A stretch of DNA of 64,000 bases from Ascarosepion bandense (GCA_037127315.1 JBBBDQ010001611.1:1364001-1428000), one strand, 5' to 3'. Positions 1 through 10,508 are shown, counted from the stretch's first letter. Translations and numbers: made by a program. The notes: generated by a model from the sequence alone, not told the origin.

Positions 1-817
1 TGTATGTGGCAAGGGTAATAAAAACAATAGATGTTTATATTAAATGCATGTGTATGTATGCGAAAAAATGCATGTTAGGAGCATATTTCAAATTTAAACA
101 AATTAAGTGTGTTTATATGTCGGTAGCGTTAGCATGTGTGTGAATGACATAACGAAATACATTTCCGTTCAGACATGCACGCATGTAGGTGTGTGTGTGC
201 GTGTGTTTATTACCAATTAATATAGAATCACATGATTATGCGTAAGTTAAAGAAAGTCATAAGTCATTGGCCAATTCAAAAATGTTCAACACCACCTTCT
301 CTATAATGTTAGGAAAATCTTAGAAGTGTGATCATCCCTAAATTATAATCAGTGTAATCAGGTAGTTTTATAAAACTTGTATAAGCTCGAGTTCTAAACA
401 AAGAAATTAGTTTTAAAACAAAACTGAAACACGGTAATGAAAAACGATCACGGATTATTTTAGCTCGATAAAAAGAAAACTAACTCTACGGCATCTTTTA
501 ACACTTCAGCCTAAAATGAAGCATACGCAAGAATTAATTTTATTTTGCGTGGATTCAAGTAGAATTCTTTATAAAAAATTGCTAAAATCTGATTAAACCG
601 ATACTTATCAAAGAAACAGTGAGCTACTGGCTGTTTTGAATCTCACATTTAAAAACAAATTATGTAAAAAAAAGTCGAGCAGTGGTTTTTCTGTATGACA
701 ACATCCTCATGTTGCAAATGAGACACAGCAACTGTTCACCACTTGTTCCGTTTTCCGATTATCACGTCGCTGATAAGAAATTCTTACAAATTCACAATGG
801 AGATTCCTTTTTTTTTT
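1..817. other. No gene seen; AT-rich flank
   Basis: AT-rich sequence with scattered short purine and pyrimidine runs. I see no open frame of useful length, no splice-bounded exon and no recognisable element on either strand. Confidence 0.5.
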
Positions 818-982
818 TTATCTAGACAAGAGCCTCTAATGAATTTTTCAAACTTTCTCCTTGCATATTTTAACAAATATGTCAATATTTTCCAGTATTT
901 TTATTAACAACATTTAATCAACATTTGTCGTCAAAAATTAATTAACCATCTGCAAACAAGTTAAGAGTTAATTAGATATAAA

Positions 983-1029
<47 letters not shown>

Positions 1030-1305
1030 TATATATAAAGAAAACATTTATAAATTGAGTGAATATCATCAAAGTTATTCTCGCATTATATTTCACTTCA
1101 TTTAACTTTAAATTTGAATTCATTTTTTTTAAATTAATTTATACATTTTTATTTCAGTTTTTTTTTTTCAGTTTTAAGAGCGACTTTAGCAAAATAAGGG
1201 ACAGATTGGTGCTGATAAGTTCTCAACCTGGCTCATTTCTCAAAATTTGACATGTCAAGCATCAGAATTTCAGGATCCTTTCTTGTGTAAACTGAGAACT
1301 TTTCT
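818..1305. repeat. Duplicated segment, copy 1 (contains (CA)n)
   Basis: This roughly 490-bp segment matches 4378-4870 in the same orientation. Both copies begin just after a T-run with a GAGCCTCTAATGAATTT motif, carry a (CA)n tract in the middle (983-1025 here), continue into AAAACATTTATAAATTGAG and end near GGATCCTTTCTTG. Differences are scattered substitutions and small indels. It is either an old local duplication or two copies of a dispersed repeat. No coding content is seen. Confidence 0.8.
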
Positions 1306-1526
1306 TACACATTCAAGACATTAAAAATTAATTAATGAATTCGTTGAATCTTACTTATAGGATGGAATAAGCGATTTAGTAGAAAGGTGTCTAAAACAAT
1401 GGTGGCGAAAATGTTGACAACTAAATGACTAAATAATGACACTATGAATACATATGAATAAAAGATTTCGTCAATATAAACACTGGAAAACTTTATGTTA
1501 ACGTAATATATGCTGTCTCCTGTTTT

Positions 1527-1527
<1 letters not shown>

Positions 1528-1573
<46 letters not shown>
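1528..1573. repeat. (TA)n microsatellite
   Basis: A pure TA dinucleotide run. The bases that follow it (AAATGAATAAGGAACT and onward) reappear after the (TA)n at 9720-9762, so this run belongs to a repeated unit and is not free-standing. Confidence 0.85.
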
Positions 1574-1575
<2 letters not shown>

Positions 1576-1635
1576 GAATAAGGAACTAAATAAATATTTC
1601 CGACTATCAAAACATTAATTTAAAACAATGCTCAA

Positions 1636-1948
1636 TCTAAACTTATTTATAAATGGAACTTTGTCTCTGTGTGTGTGTCTGTGTCTGTGTGTATCCGTTA
1701 CCTATAGAGTTCGAATTGGCTGAACCAATTTTCTTGAAAATTTACACAGTTGTACTAAAAGAGTCTGCGAGTGTTCTTAGCTAGGTTTTGTGTCGAGGTA
1801 CCCCCGATAAAAATCGATAATCGAAAAAATTGGGTTATAGAAGGAGTGGTCCGATTTTAATCAAATTTGATACACTCATAGACAAAAACATAAGAAACGA
1901 TATTCGGAAGTTTCAAGGTTGCAGTTCTTACAATAGTGCAGATAATCG

Positions 1949-1987
<39 letters not shown>

Positions 1988-2167
1988 CAAGATGTTTGTG
2001 TGTGTCTGTCTGTTTATTTGTCTGTATGTCCTTTATACAAATCCACAATTTTTATCCGATTCTCACCAAACTTCACAAATATTCTTTAGGCTGAGTCTGA
2101 GTTCCAGGACCATGGATTAGTTTTAAATCTTTCATTACACCCGAGCAACGCCAGGTTATACTGCTAG
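1636..2167 (+). mobile_element. Non-autonomous Helitron-like element, copy H1
   Basis: The element begins TCTAAACTTATTTATAAATG and ends CTGCTAG, inserted between a host A (1635) and a host T (2168) with no target duplication. Just before the CTAG end is a short GC-rich inverted segment (CCCGAGCAACGCCAGG). These are the signatures of Helitrons: 5' TC, a 3' hairpin followed by CTRR, and A^T insertion. The interior carries TG-rich tracts and an internal (TA)n (1952-1984) and codes for nothing. Three relatives lie at 11616-12335 (minus), 26110-26346 (plus, 5' end missing) and 63095-63620 (minus). The locus at 9762-9925 has the same flanks without the element. Confidence 0.8.
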
Positions 2168-2189
2168 TATAAAAATAGAGCAATGAATG

Positions 2190-2264
2190 TTTATTATAAA
2201 TTATACTTTAGAACATGTATAAACTACATGTTTGTACATGTTCCAAAGTATAGTTTATAATAAA
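2190..2264. repeat. Inverted repeat, 30-bp arms
   Basis: The left arm (2190-2219) and right arm (2235-2264) are reverse complements with two mismatches around a 15-nt loop. The left arm also occurs in the paralogous segment near 9845-9875, so the hairpin is part of the repeat into which H1 inserted. Confidence 0.75.
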
Positions 2265-2429
2265 TATATATATATACACACACACATAAAATCATACGCT
2301 TTAAACGTTATTTTTGTGAATACTCGAATTTCGGTACCACCCCGTTTATTTATTAAACAATATATTTCTTTATTTTCAGCTACCGGCCTGAATGTTCGAG
2401 AAATCTTATGAAAGAAAAGCTTGCGCTCT

Positions 2430-2525
2430 CCAGTAGGATTTGAGCCTGCTTCACTCCGGGCAGAGCAAGGTACCGTTAAACCCGGCACTTCTTGACCAAC
2501 ATGGCCACGAAAAACAGTTGACCAA
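2430..2525 (-). repeat. tRNA-like relic (class II, Ser/Leu-type layout)
   Basis: On the minus strand an A-box-like TGGTCAAGAAGTG is followed about 45 nt later by a B-box-like GGCTCAAATCC, the spacing of a class II tRNA. I cannot close a seven-base acceptor stem. It is more likely a degenerate SINE head or tRNA pseudogene than a working tRNA. Confidence 0.3.
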
Positions 2526-2685
2526 GCGAGGCCAAATTTAATCCCTTTAAGCGAAATCTCTCCCGTCATAGAATCTCTCAGTTTTTCATATCTGCAGTTT
2601 CGTATCCAAACATAAACGAATACAAGTATCCACTAAAAATAAGGTTTGAAAGTGATAAAAACTGTCGGGTTAATAAAAAAATCCA

Positions 2686-2691
<6 letters not shown>

Positions 2692-2737
<46 letters not shown>
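2692..2737. repeat. (TA)n microsatellite
   Basis: A pure TA run in AT-rich sequence. The stretch from here to about 3880 holds no gene that I can support. Confidence 0.85.
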
Positions 2738-2739
<2 letters not shown>

Positions 2740-3884
2740 ATAAGTACTATATTTATTTCTATCTATTCCCTCTATTTCCTATACACCTATATATACAAAC
2801 ATTTCCGGTAGATTTGAATAGAAACACATTTCTTTAAAGAAAATGCTTATAAACTTTCTTTCATTCACATTCATCACATTTTTGTAAATCTTTAAAACAA
2901 AATGTTAGTTTTATAGAATCGTTCTTTCCAATAAGTATAATTATATTGTTAGTTTTTATCACATTGACTCGTCTACTCTCTTCTAAGAACTTTCCCGGAA
3001 CTAAGAATGAAACATTTTCTTTTATTATTTTTAGAAGGATTATTGCTATCGTTCGTTGCTTTTCGCTGCGTTCTTCAGTCGATTGTTTTAAGGGCAAAGG
3101 CATCATTAAATTTACCACGTCTTGTCGAGTTCAATTCCTTGATCAGACAGTGAAGATCCAGTTCTAATAGCAAAAGCACATTAAAGAGAAAATTGGCAAA
3201 GTACAAGTTCATGAATCCCTACGTACAGACGTAAGAAAAAGCAAGCATAGAAAATACTGTCATCGCTCATGAATCAAACAGTCCCATTCAAAATTATGTT
3301 TGTAATGAAACCTGTGAATGTAGTGACTGAAAAGTTATGATAAAATCAAACAAGACGTGGACATTAGTTCAAAAGAATTGTTTTATAAAAGTATATATAG
3401 ACGTTTACAAGTAAATGCTTATTCGGCAGACTTTAATTTTAATATTGATGCCTGAATAAATCTATATCTGTTCGTGATTTATTGTCAAACAATTTTCTTT
3501 GGAAATCTATTCATTCTATACATGTTCTGTATCATGGAATTACTGAAATTGTTATTAGATTAATATTTTATTTAATTTCTATTTTATTTGATAATATTCA
3601 AAGAAATACATACAATCAAATTTCATCTTTCAATCCATTTTATGAGCCGCTAGACCAAGTTTTAAAAAGATTAATGTATAAACTATGCTTCCTTCCAAAA
3701 AGTAAAAAAAAAACAAAAATCAGTAAATCTAGAAGCAAATATTTGATGACAGAACGCAACTCCTGCAGAGGGATTCTTCATTCTCTTACTAAAGAGAAGG
3801 TAAAGCCTATAATCAAAGGGTTCAAAGGTGATTGAACAGCCGAATGTCATCGATCTTGAACGAGATATCCGGTCAACAGTAAGT

Positions 3885-4087
3885 TTTTTTTTTAATCATA
3901 TCACCCCGAGCAAGACGGTAACGCCACTGATGTGCAGGGGACTACGTAAGAGTAAGAAGATTGGAAAAGAGAAAACCGGAAACCACATCCTAAACAGGGA
4001 ACAAGGGATGAGCCTCTTTACCTGTTCAATAGACATGGGTGGAGTGTGAACCGGGCGATACACTCCACCCACGTCCATTGAACAGTT
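3885..4087 (-). mobile_element. Tail-V repeat (LINE-tailed, short tandem unit), one unit
   Basis: On the minus strand this reads CGCCCGGTTCACACTCCACC, then GTCTATTGAACAGGT-like, then GATGTGGTTTCCGG-like, and ends GTAGTCCCCTGCACATC...GGGGTGATATGATTA plus an A-run. The same unit recurs at 16800-17285, 23930-24376, 37495-37830 and 53037-53366, with one to three tandem copies of the body but a single shared 3' tail. The tail is also the 3' end of the LINE fragments at 17630-17840, 29065-29385 and 38105-38945. This is either a non-autonomous element using that LINE or a LINE 3' end with a variable tandem body. Confidence 0.75.
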
Positions 4088-4377
4088 CAAACAAAAACAA
4101 AATTATATGATCTTTTCTAATTTTGTTGTTTCTTTTAGACAGCAACCCCAAAAAATAAGGCAAACCGATCTCCGGTAAATAGCTTATTTTCAGTTAAATT
4201 CATTTTACCCTTAAAACAAAAATTTGTTAAATTAATATTTAATTATAATTTAAATAGAAAATAAAGAGGACTTTCTTTTCTTAGTTGAATTAGTTTCGCA
4301 TATTTTGTCTCGTTCATATTGCTATGAGTCTAGCGTCGATCAGGAGTTATTGTAACAATTTACAAGGAAGATTATTT

Positions 4378-4555
4378 TTTTTTATCTGGATAAGAGCCTC
4401 TAATGAATTTCTCTCAATTTCTCCTTGCATATTTTAACAAAGTGAATCATTATGTCAATATTTTCCAGTATTTTTATTAACAACGTTTAAGCAAAATTTG
4501 TCGTTCAAAATTAATAAACCATCTGCAAACAATTTAACAGTTAATTAGGTATAAA

Positions 4556-4606
<51 letters not shown>

Positions 4607-4870
4607 GATATATTCGAAGAAAACATTTATAAATTGAGGGAATATCATCAAAGTTATTCTCGCATTAAATTTAACTTTAAATTTGAATTCATTTTTTTAA
4701 ATTAATTTATACATTTTTGTTTCAGTTTTTTTCAGTTTTAAGAGCGACTTTAACAAAATACGGGACAGATTGGTGCTGAAAAGTTCCCAGCCTGGATCAT
4801 TTCTCAAAATCTGACATGTCTAAACATCAGAATTTCAGGATCCTTTCTTGGGTGAACTGAGAACTTTTCA
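4378..4870. repeat. Duplicated segment, copy 2 (contains (CA)n)
   Basis: Direct-orientation partner of 818-1305. The (CA)n tract here is 4559-4604. Copy 2 has an extra AGTGAATCATT-type insertion before the TATGTCAATATTTTCC motif that both copies share. Confidence 0.8.
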
Positions 4871-5533
4871 TCACTCGTTTTTTTACATTTTATTTCCTTT
4901 ATAAGACTTATTCACACTATATTTTGTAAAGTTTTTTTGAGATTTATTGTGATTTAGGCAACAGTTACCATATTATCTTTGCTCATGTAAGATCAGAAAA
5001 AATGCAATGCTTTTTAATTTTTGTAGTTCTAGAAATATCGTAAGTCTATGGTATATGTAGGGCTTCATTTAGTAAATATGATTCTTTTATTAATCATTCT
5101 GTTGAAATAAAAGCATTTTGTATGTCATCGTATACTGAATTTAATTATTTTTATAAGCTTTCTTTTTTATAAATTTTGTATTTCAAACGATTCTATAGCA
5201 AACACAAAATTTCCCACTAGGGTTTGGGGGTCTGTCCATCAGTAAGAACATGTACATAATTTTATTTACATGTTTTATAATAAATAATTGGGCAGGTAAG
5301 GTTGGGGTTTCTATCAATGTCCAATAATTCTTTTGCGTTGCATGTAAATTTTAAAAATCGATGGAAGAAGTAATCTTTTTTTTTTCTTCTTCATCCTCTC
5401 CACCTCTGATGGCACTCCAATCAGAAATACAACCACATGTCATCGATAGTTTGATTATACATATCTAATCCAACAGATGAGTGTAACATTAGAAAGATAT
5501 TTTTTTTTCTGAAATCAATCAATGTTCGCGCCG
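4871..5533 (-). other. 3' flank of the receptor gene; probable 3' UTR
   Basis: Downstream of the receptor stop codon on the minus strand the sequence is AT-rich and free of recognisable repeats. An AATAAA hexamer on the minus strand (plus-strand TTTATT at 5261-5266) lies about 270 nt past the stop and is the first obvious polyadenylation-signal candidate. Its use is inference. Confidence 0.35.
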
Positions 5534-6212
5534 TTATCGTTTACACAAACTCTCAAACACTCGGAAGATGGCAGATCGAACTTCCTGATAGGTGAGCCAG
5601 AGGAGTGGGTTAAGACCTAGAAAAGAAATAGACAATAGATAGAATATATGAGGGCGATCTGTGGGTGGCATGCAGTTGTTGGTCTTGCAGAACGCCATCA
5701 GAGCACTCTCACAGTTGTAAGGAAAGCTCATGGCGAGGAAGAAGAAATTTACTAGACACACGGAGAACAAAGAATTTCGCTCGCGGTACGGGTAGGGCAG
5801 TTGCGGGTGGCCCTGTTCGTCGAACATGTGGGTACCATCCGGGTGCCGTCGGTGAAGCGGGTGTAAGATAACAGTGATGAGAATGGCCAAAGTGAGGGCG
5901 AGAATAGTCAGTGCCGGGATGAAATACATGACAAAAGGAGATACCTGGGCATATTCTGTATGAAGAGCGTAGACACACATGCCAGGTACGTTGGGGAAAA
6001 CGTGTTTCCCTTTAACCCAAACAACAATTACAAGGATAATTCCAAGGATCCACGGGAAGATAATCATAAGAATGATGGCAATCACTTTCATATTCTTTAC
6101 GTATCGTTTCACGTCAAGGACAAACAAGAGCCTGTCAATATTCATCATGACAATGATAAGAGCCGAGATGCAGCTCATAGTCACATCCATTAACACCCAA
6201 GCTTCGCAGAAT
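5534..6212 (-). CDS. Rhodopsin-like GPCR, last coding exon (TM3-TM7)
   Basis: This exon encodes residues 107-332 of a seven-helix receptor and includes the stop. The acceptor at 6213-6214 reads TTGCTTTACAG on the minus strand. The first base completes an AG|A arginine codon left open by the upstream exon, so the phases agree exactly. Visible class A features: C109 at the start of TM3 and C186 in loop 2 (expected disulfide), D133-R134 in the DRY position (here DRL), P160-W161 in TM4, P206 in TM5, P271 in TM6, and N308-P309-L-L-W312 in the NPxxY position. TM6 lacks the usual CWxP tryptophan (M268-S269-F270-P271) and TM7 ends in W instead of Y. The C-terminal tail is only about 20 residues. C282 and C287 could bridge loop 3. 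Ligand unknown; likely an orphan or lineage-specific plasma-membrane receptor. Confidence 0.9.
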
Positions 6213-6589
6213 CTGTAAAGCAATACAAGAAAAAGAAAATAAATAATGGTTAGCAATTTTAAAACAATAATTTACAGACAATAACTTAGTCTTAACACAA
6301 TTCTAAACCACCGAAATATTTTGGAGGTTGTTGGGTATCTGAAAATGAGGAATATGGTTACATCCATACCATATCCCCAGGAAAGGCTGATCAATGGGTC
6401 ATGTTATCACCTTAAACTACAAATTTATCACCTTAGACTGAAATTGGCATTTACAGATTCATATATTTATAGAACGTGACACATTTTTCAATTATTTTTT
6501 TTCCACATTTCAATTTTTTTGAGTTTTATGAATTTCACGACTGTAAGAGAATTCTAGTTTTTCCAATCTTCCATTTAATCTGATTTAAG

Positions 6590-7090
6590 GTTTAGTTTTG
6601 TTTAACGGCATATTAACAACTGTCGGTTATTTAATAACAAAAAGGTAGGATTTTAAGGTATTATTTTAATCTTCGGTTACAGTGGGACGGCTGATTTAGA
6701 CAGATTTTGATGAAAAATTTATTTTTATTTTAAAAAAAGATGTCTTCTAGTTTTCTATTCAATTCTATTTTATATTGCTGGTAATTTTTTTCTTCATAAA
6801 TGTGTTATGGTAATAATTTTTCCTTCAGAAAACCATTATTGGTAATATGTCTCTTTAAAAAATGTCTATTTTTCTATAAAAGTCGATTTTTATGTATATA
6901 TTTCTCTAATATATCTTCATAGTGTTTTGACCCAAGTTTGAAGGTTAATTATTTGCCCATAGCTGGGACCCTAACAGGTGCTACCACTCCGGGTCAGGGT
7001 GGACCTCGGAACAACAGCAATTAAGAGATGGTTCCAAACTCTTCACAACCTCCCCAATCAGAGGCCTTGCTGCCGGATGCAGTTTACTGT
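6590..7090 (+). repeat. Dispersed repeat F, copy 1
   Basis: Shares an ordered set of motifs with 33965-34345: a start near GTTTAACGGCATATYAACA, then GGTTATTTAAT, a run of short AT-rich blocks, CATAGTGTTTTG, then TTTACCCATAGCTGG-like and a GC-rich end resembling CCGGGTCA...ACCTCGGA and CAGCAATTAAGAG. Unclassified; no coding potential. Confidence 0.6.
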
Positions 7091-7594
7091 CATACCCATA
7101 ACATTTAATCTGGTTACAGATTTTAATTGCACATAAATTTTACAGTTTTTTTTAAACGCACAAATTTGAAAGGGGATTTCAACTTGTATACATGAAATCA
7201 TACAACATGATTTTATTAACAACCCTGACTCTGGGAGTGTAGTTGTTTCAACAATGAGAATCTGCTGATTTGAAGGCTTTGGGGTTTCATGTTGAAACTT
7301 AGAGACAGTTTGTAAAACTAAAAAACGGATTGAAAACAGAACCGATCGTTAACGCCGAACGAAACACATCGCAGGTTAAAGTTCCAGGAGTTTAACACGT
7401 TTAAAGTCGTACAGACTTTTGTAAAATAAATTTTTAACCTTATAAGAAACAACAACAACAGAACAACAACAGATTAATAGCTAAAGACTCCAAAACTTAT
7501 CTTTTAACTTTAAAATAATTTGAGGGATGAGCGGTAAATGTGTGAAACTTGGGAGCAGATAGATAATTTTAAAATTTTTCTTTATATATTTACA

Positions 7595-7700
7595 TTATTC
7601 ACATTAATCGAACTGTAGTTCTTATTTTTCTTGCCATATTCGTGACGACTCGGCCGTTGGGCGCGTCGACCTTTTTCAGATGATTAGAAGTTTGAACTTA
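7595..7700 (-). repeat. Repeat P (hammerhead-like core), decayed copy
   Basis: The minus strand reads CTGAAAAAGGTCG...CGGCCGAGTCGTC, aligning with the better-preserved copies at 17895-18010 and 27016-27625 whose core is CTGAAGAAGG...CCGAAACGTC. The following block (tttacattatt on the plus strand) is also shared. Confidence 0.5.
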
Positions 7701-7824
7701 ACAATTTATCCCAGTGATTGAAATAAAGGGTTCAATTAAAAATTCCGGTTACCCGAAAAGGGTCGGAGCGTACATATACTATATATATGTACAACCAACT
7801 CATATGTATATTTGTTAATTTACG

Positions 7825-7861
<37 letters not shown>

Positions 7862-7873
<12 letters not shown>

Positions 7874-8155
7874 TGTGAAGACAGATCTGTTTTGCTGTAT
7901 CACAGCTCATCAGTACGGTTAGACATCCGATTGCTTCTAGCCAGGATTGAAACCCGACCGATTTGACATAAGTCAGCGATTCTACCTCCGAGCTATGGGC
8001 AGACTTTTAGTGTGTTATATATAATGTAAACATGCACCAGTAGCTGAGAGTGTTCTAATTCATTACTGAAGGAACGTTGCGTAGATGCTTGAGTAGATAC
8101 TGTTTTTACAAAGTCTACCATTCTTCCAGAGTGCTCAATCAGTGTGTAAGAGCTC
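7862..8155 (-). mobile_element. tRNA-derived SINE-C, full-length, minus
   Basis: On the minus strand the element contains an A-box-like TAGCTCGGAGGTAGAATCG and a B-box-like GGTTTCAATCC, preceded by a unique 5' block (CACTCTGGAAGAATGGTAG) and followed by CTGATGAGCTGTGATACAGC and a (TA)n end. Relatives lie at 8505-8805 (plus), 51033-51225 (plus) and 9650-9722 (3' fragment). Together with the 8505 copy it forms an inverted pair inside the receptor intron. Confidence 0.75.
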
Positions 8156-8504
8156 AGATAAAAATCCAAATTGAAGTGTCATGTAAGTAAAATCCCAAGG
8201 TAGATTCTATTAATATTAATTTTTAAAAATTAAATATTAAAAATCTTCCAGCCTGAGGGCTCAATGTAATTAAAATTATTTATTCACAGAGCGAAATATG
8301 TTTTTTACATATGAAATTTCGAAACTTACATAAATCGAACGATCATTTCAGCGAATAAATTCACTTAATCAGCGTTCTTTTTTATCATGTAAATATATGC
8401 ATTTATTATGAATCTGTAAAACTCGTAAAAATATTTATATTGCAAATTTTATGAGCGTCCTGTTCTTGACAAGGATTTTACAGCATATATATATATATAT
8501 ATTT

Positions 8505-8800
8505 ACGCTCTCACACCCTGATTGATCACTCTGGAAGAGTGGTAGACTTTGTAAACAGTAGCTACTCCGGCATTTACGCACTGCTCATTCCATAATGAAT
8601 CGGAGCACTCTAGCTATTGGGCGTGTTTATATGCGCTAAAAAGCCTGCCTTCTTCTACTGGACGCTCGTGGCCTAGGGGTAGAATCACCAACTGACGCCA
8701 ATTCGGTCGGGTTTCAGTTTTGGGTTAGGAAGCGACCGGAGTCTAAGCCGTACTGATGAGCTGTAATACAGCGAAACAGATCTGTCTGCGGATTACTATA

Positions 8801-8805
<5 letters not shown>
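8505..8805 (+). mobile_element. tRNA-derived SINE-C, full-length, plus
   Basis: Same family as 7862-8155 in the opposite orientation, matching along the whole length from CTCTGGAAGAGTGGTAGAC to ACAGATCTGTCTGCGGAT and ending in (TA)n. The A box is GGCCTAGGGGTAGAATCA and the B box GGTTTCAGTTT, so the internal promoter is degraded relative to a tRNA consensus. Confidence 0.75.
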
Positions 8806-8843
<38 letters not shown>

Positions 8844-9014
8844 AATAATGTTAGGAACTGATTATAATTAAAAATCAGTAAGTTTAGAGACAATTTTTCA
8901 TTTTAGTGTTATTATCGAACGTCAATCTAGCATATTATGAATGTTTTTTTTTTTCAAATTTATAAATTAAGTTTTCCATCTTTCTGAAGAATTTAATTAC
9001 ATAAATATACAAAC

Positions 9015-9334
9015 CTTTGTCCGAGGCCCCACTTGTGTAGGTCATCGTAGACAGCAAAGGGTAGATTGAGGACACACATTAACAATTGGACAGCGGTCAG
9101 GCTGGTGATGTACAGCGTCACCACGAGTTTGCGGGCATCCTTTGAAGAAACAAGAGCAATAAGTAGGACCATATTTGACATGAAACCCCAGAATGCCAGT
9201 AGACCCTGGTAGATAGCCATACCGTAGCGAGTTTTACCGTCTTCCATCTCAACAGGAATGAGCTCCCCAGATGATGTATTATAGTAGAGGGTGTACACAT
9301 ATTTGTAGTCAGTAGGGTCCTCGTAGGCAGTCAT
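9015..9334 (-). CDS. Rhodopsin-like GPCR, exon with N-terminus, TM1 and TM2
   Basis: Encodes residues 1-106 plus two bases of codon 107. The ATG sits directly after a strong acceptor (TTTCCTTTTGTCCCTAG, minus strand), so the exon probably starts at or next to the ATG and a non-coding 5' exon lies further right, not identified here. The extracellular N-terminus (about 36 residues) is Tyr- and acid-rich with one N-glycosylation sequon (N19-T-S). TM1 runs about 38-62 with N54 at the conserved 1.50 position. TM2 runs about 70-96 with an LPF motif, but Q83 replaces the usual sodium-site Asp. Loop 1 has the common WGLG motif before the TM3 cysteine. The donor is CAAAG|GTTTGT. Joined product is 332 aa, normal for a compact class A receptor. 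Confidence 0.9.
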
Positions 9335-9649
9335 CTAGGGACAAAAGGAAATAACAGTAAAGTTGCTTTAGAACAGATCACAAGCAGAAAAAAAGAGAAA
9401 TAATTTGTTTTTACTGATGTTATTTCTTTTCACAAAATAAAAACAAAAGACAGGAATTATGAAAAAGTAATCAATAGCATTTGATGGAATAGAAAAACTT
9501 TTATTAATCGACTGACTACTTGAAGAAAACAAATGTTAGTTCTCTCTATAAAACCGATCAGATAGGCATCGATATAAAAAATATAAGATAACCAAATGAG
9601 ATAATGCTATTAAGGTTATCAGACGATTTATATATATGTATATATATAT
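9335..9649. other. Sequence upstream of the receptor coding exon
   Basis: AT-rich. The minus-strand pyrimidine tract and TAG acceptor lie immediately next to 9334. No 5' UTR exon or promoter element can be picked out with confidence. Confidence 0.4.
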
Positions 9650-9719
9650 ATATAGGGACTGAGGCGAGTGGATATGTCTATCCACACTGATGAGCTGTGA
9701 TATGCTTGTATGTGGATGA

Positions 9720-9722
<3 letters not shown>
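9650..9722 (+). mobile_element. SINE-C 3' fragment
   Basis: Contains CACTGATGAGCTGTGATA and a GGATGACTA-(TA)n end like the 3' ends of the SINE-C copies at 8505-8805 and 51033-51225. The tRNA-like head is missing. Confidence 0.55.
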
Positions 9723-9761
<39 letters not shown>

Positions 9762-9766
<5 letters not shown>

Positions 9767-9925
9767 GAATAAGGGACGTAGAAAATATTCACAAAGTTCA
9801 AAACATTAATTTAAAACGGTGCTCAGTATAGAAATAGAGCAATAAATATATATTATAAATTATACTTTAGAACATGTACAAACTACAATCTACTACAAAA
9901 GTGTACATTTGTTTCGACATTAAAA
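9762..9925 (+). repeat. Empty-site paralogue of the Helitron H1 insertion
   Basis: After (TA)n the sequence runs through AAACATTAATTTAAAAC, GTGCTCAG and TATAGAAATAGAGCAAT, then AAATTATACTTTAGAACATG. The same order occurs at 1571-1635 plus 2168-2220, where it is interrupted precisely by H1 (1636-2167). The junction here falls between 9826 and 9827. Confidence 0.8.
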
Positions 9926-9965
9926 GAACAATGTGTCATCAGGTAGTTAGTAATGATGGTAATAA
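9926..9965 (-). other. Hammerhead-like core motif
   Basis: On the minus strand CTGATGA is followed by a potential ACATT/AATGT stem and then CGAAAC, resembling a hammerhead core (CUGANGA, stem II, GAAA). One extra base separates the core from the stem, and I found no complementary strand for stem III, so a full ribozyme is not shown. Confidence 0.35.
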
Positions 9966-10357
9966 ACGTGTTGTTTGAAGAGAAAATTGATGAAAATTCA
10001 CTTCCTTTTATTAGCAAAAAGTTTTGTACGAGGTAAAGAAAGGAAAGACGAGAAATCAAAAAGAGAAATCTAAAATGTTTTATTTATTTATTCTTTAATA
10101 TCTTATATTAGCAATTATGAATTTATATCTTCGTCTTTTTTTAAATATCCTCAAATCTGGGCTTTTAAATAATTCCTATGTCTGTGTATGTGATTTCATC
10201 ATTTTTTGAAATGCCAAAGGATTTCGTTTTATACAATGTTACGAACAAATGTATCTATCTACAATTCATTTCTGGCCAAAATTTGACATTTCTATTTCTC
10301 TACAGCTCTTGTTATCTCTCCCACCATTTTCTTCGCTCCCTCTATGCATTTTCTGTT

Positions 10358-10359
10358 CA

Positions 10360-10416
<57 letters not shown>

Positions 10417-10427
10417 CAGTCTGTTCA

Positions 10428-10460
<33 letters not shown>

Positions 10461-10471
10461 CAGTCTGTTCA

Positions 10472-10508
<37 letters not shown>

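Larger units (their letters stand above)
6213..9014 (-). other. Receptor intron, packed with repeats
   Basis: A 2.8 kb phase-2 intron between TM2/loop 1 and TM3. It starts GTTTGT after CAAAG (9015) and ends TTTACAG before 6212. It carries a copy of dispersed repeat F, a decayed hammerhead-like repeat P, (TA)n runs and a head-to-head pair of full-length SINE-C copies. No other exon is needed: the joined reading frame is complete across the two exons. Confidence 0.8.

Noticed and set aside
3482..3835. 117-codon plus-strand frame ending in a Lys-rich segment
   Set aside because: No ATG at its start, AT-driven composition, no splice signals in phase and no recognisable family. Kept as a weak possibility only.
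5665..6218. Plus-strand open frames of 68-89 codons
   Set aside because: Antisense shadows of the receptor exon.
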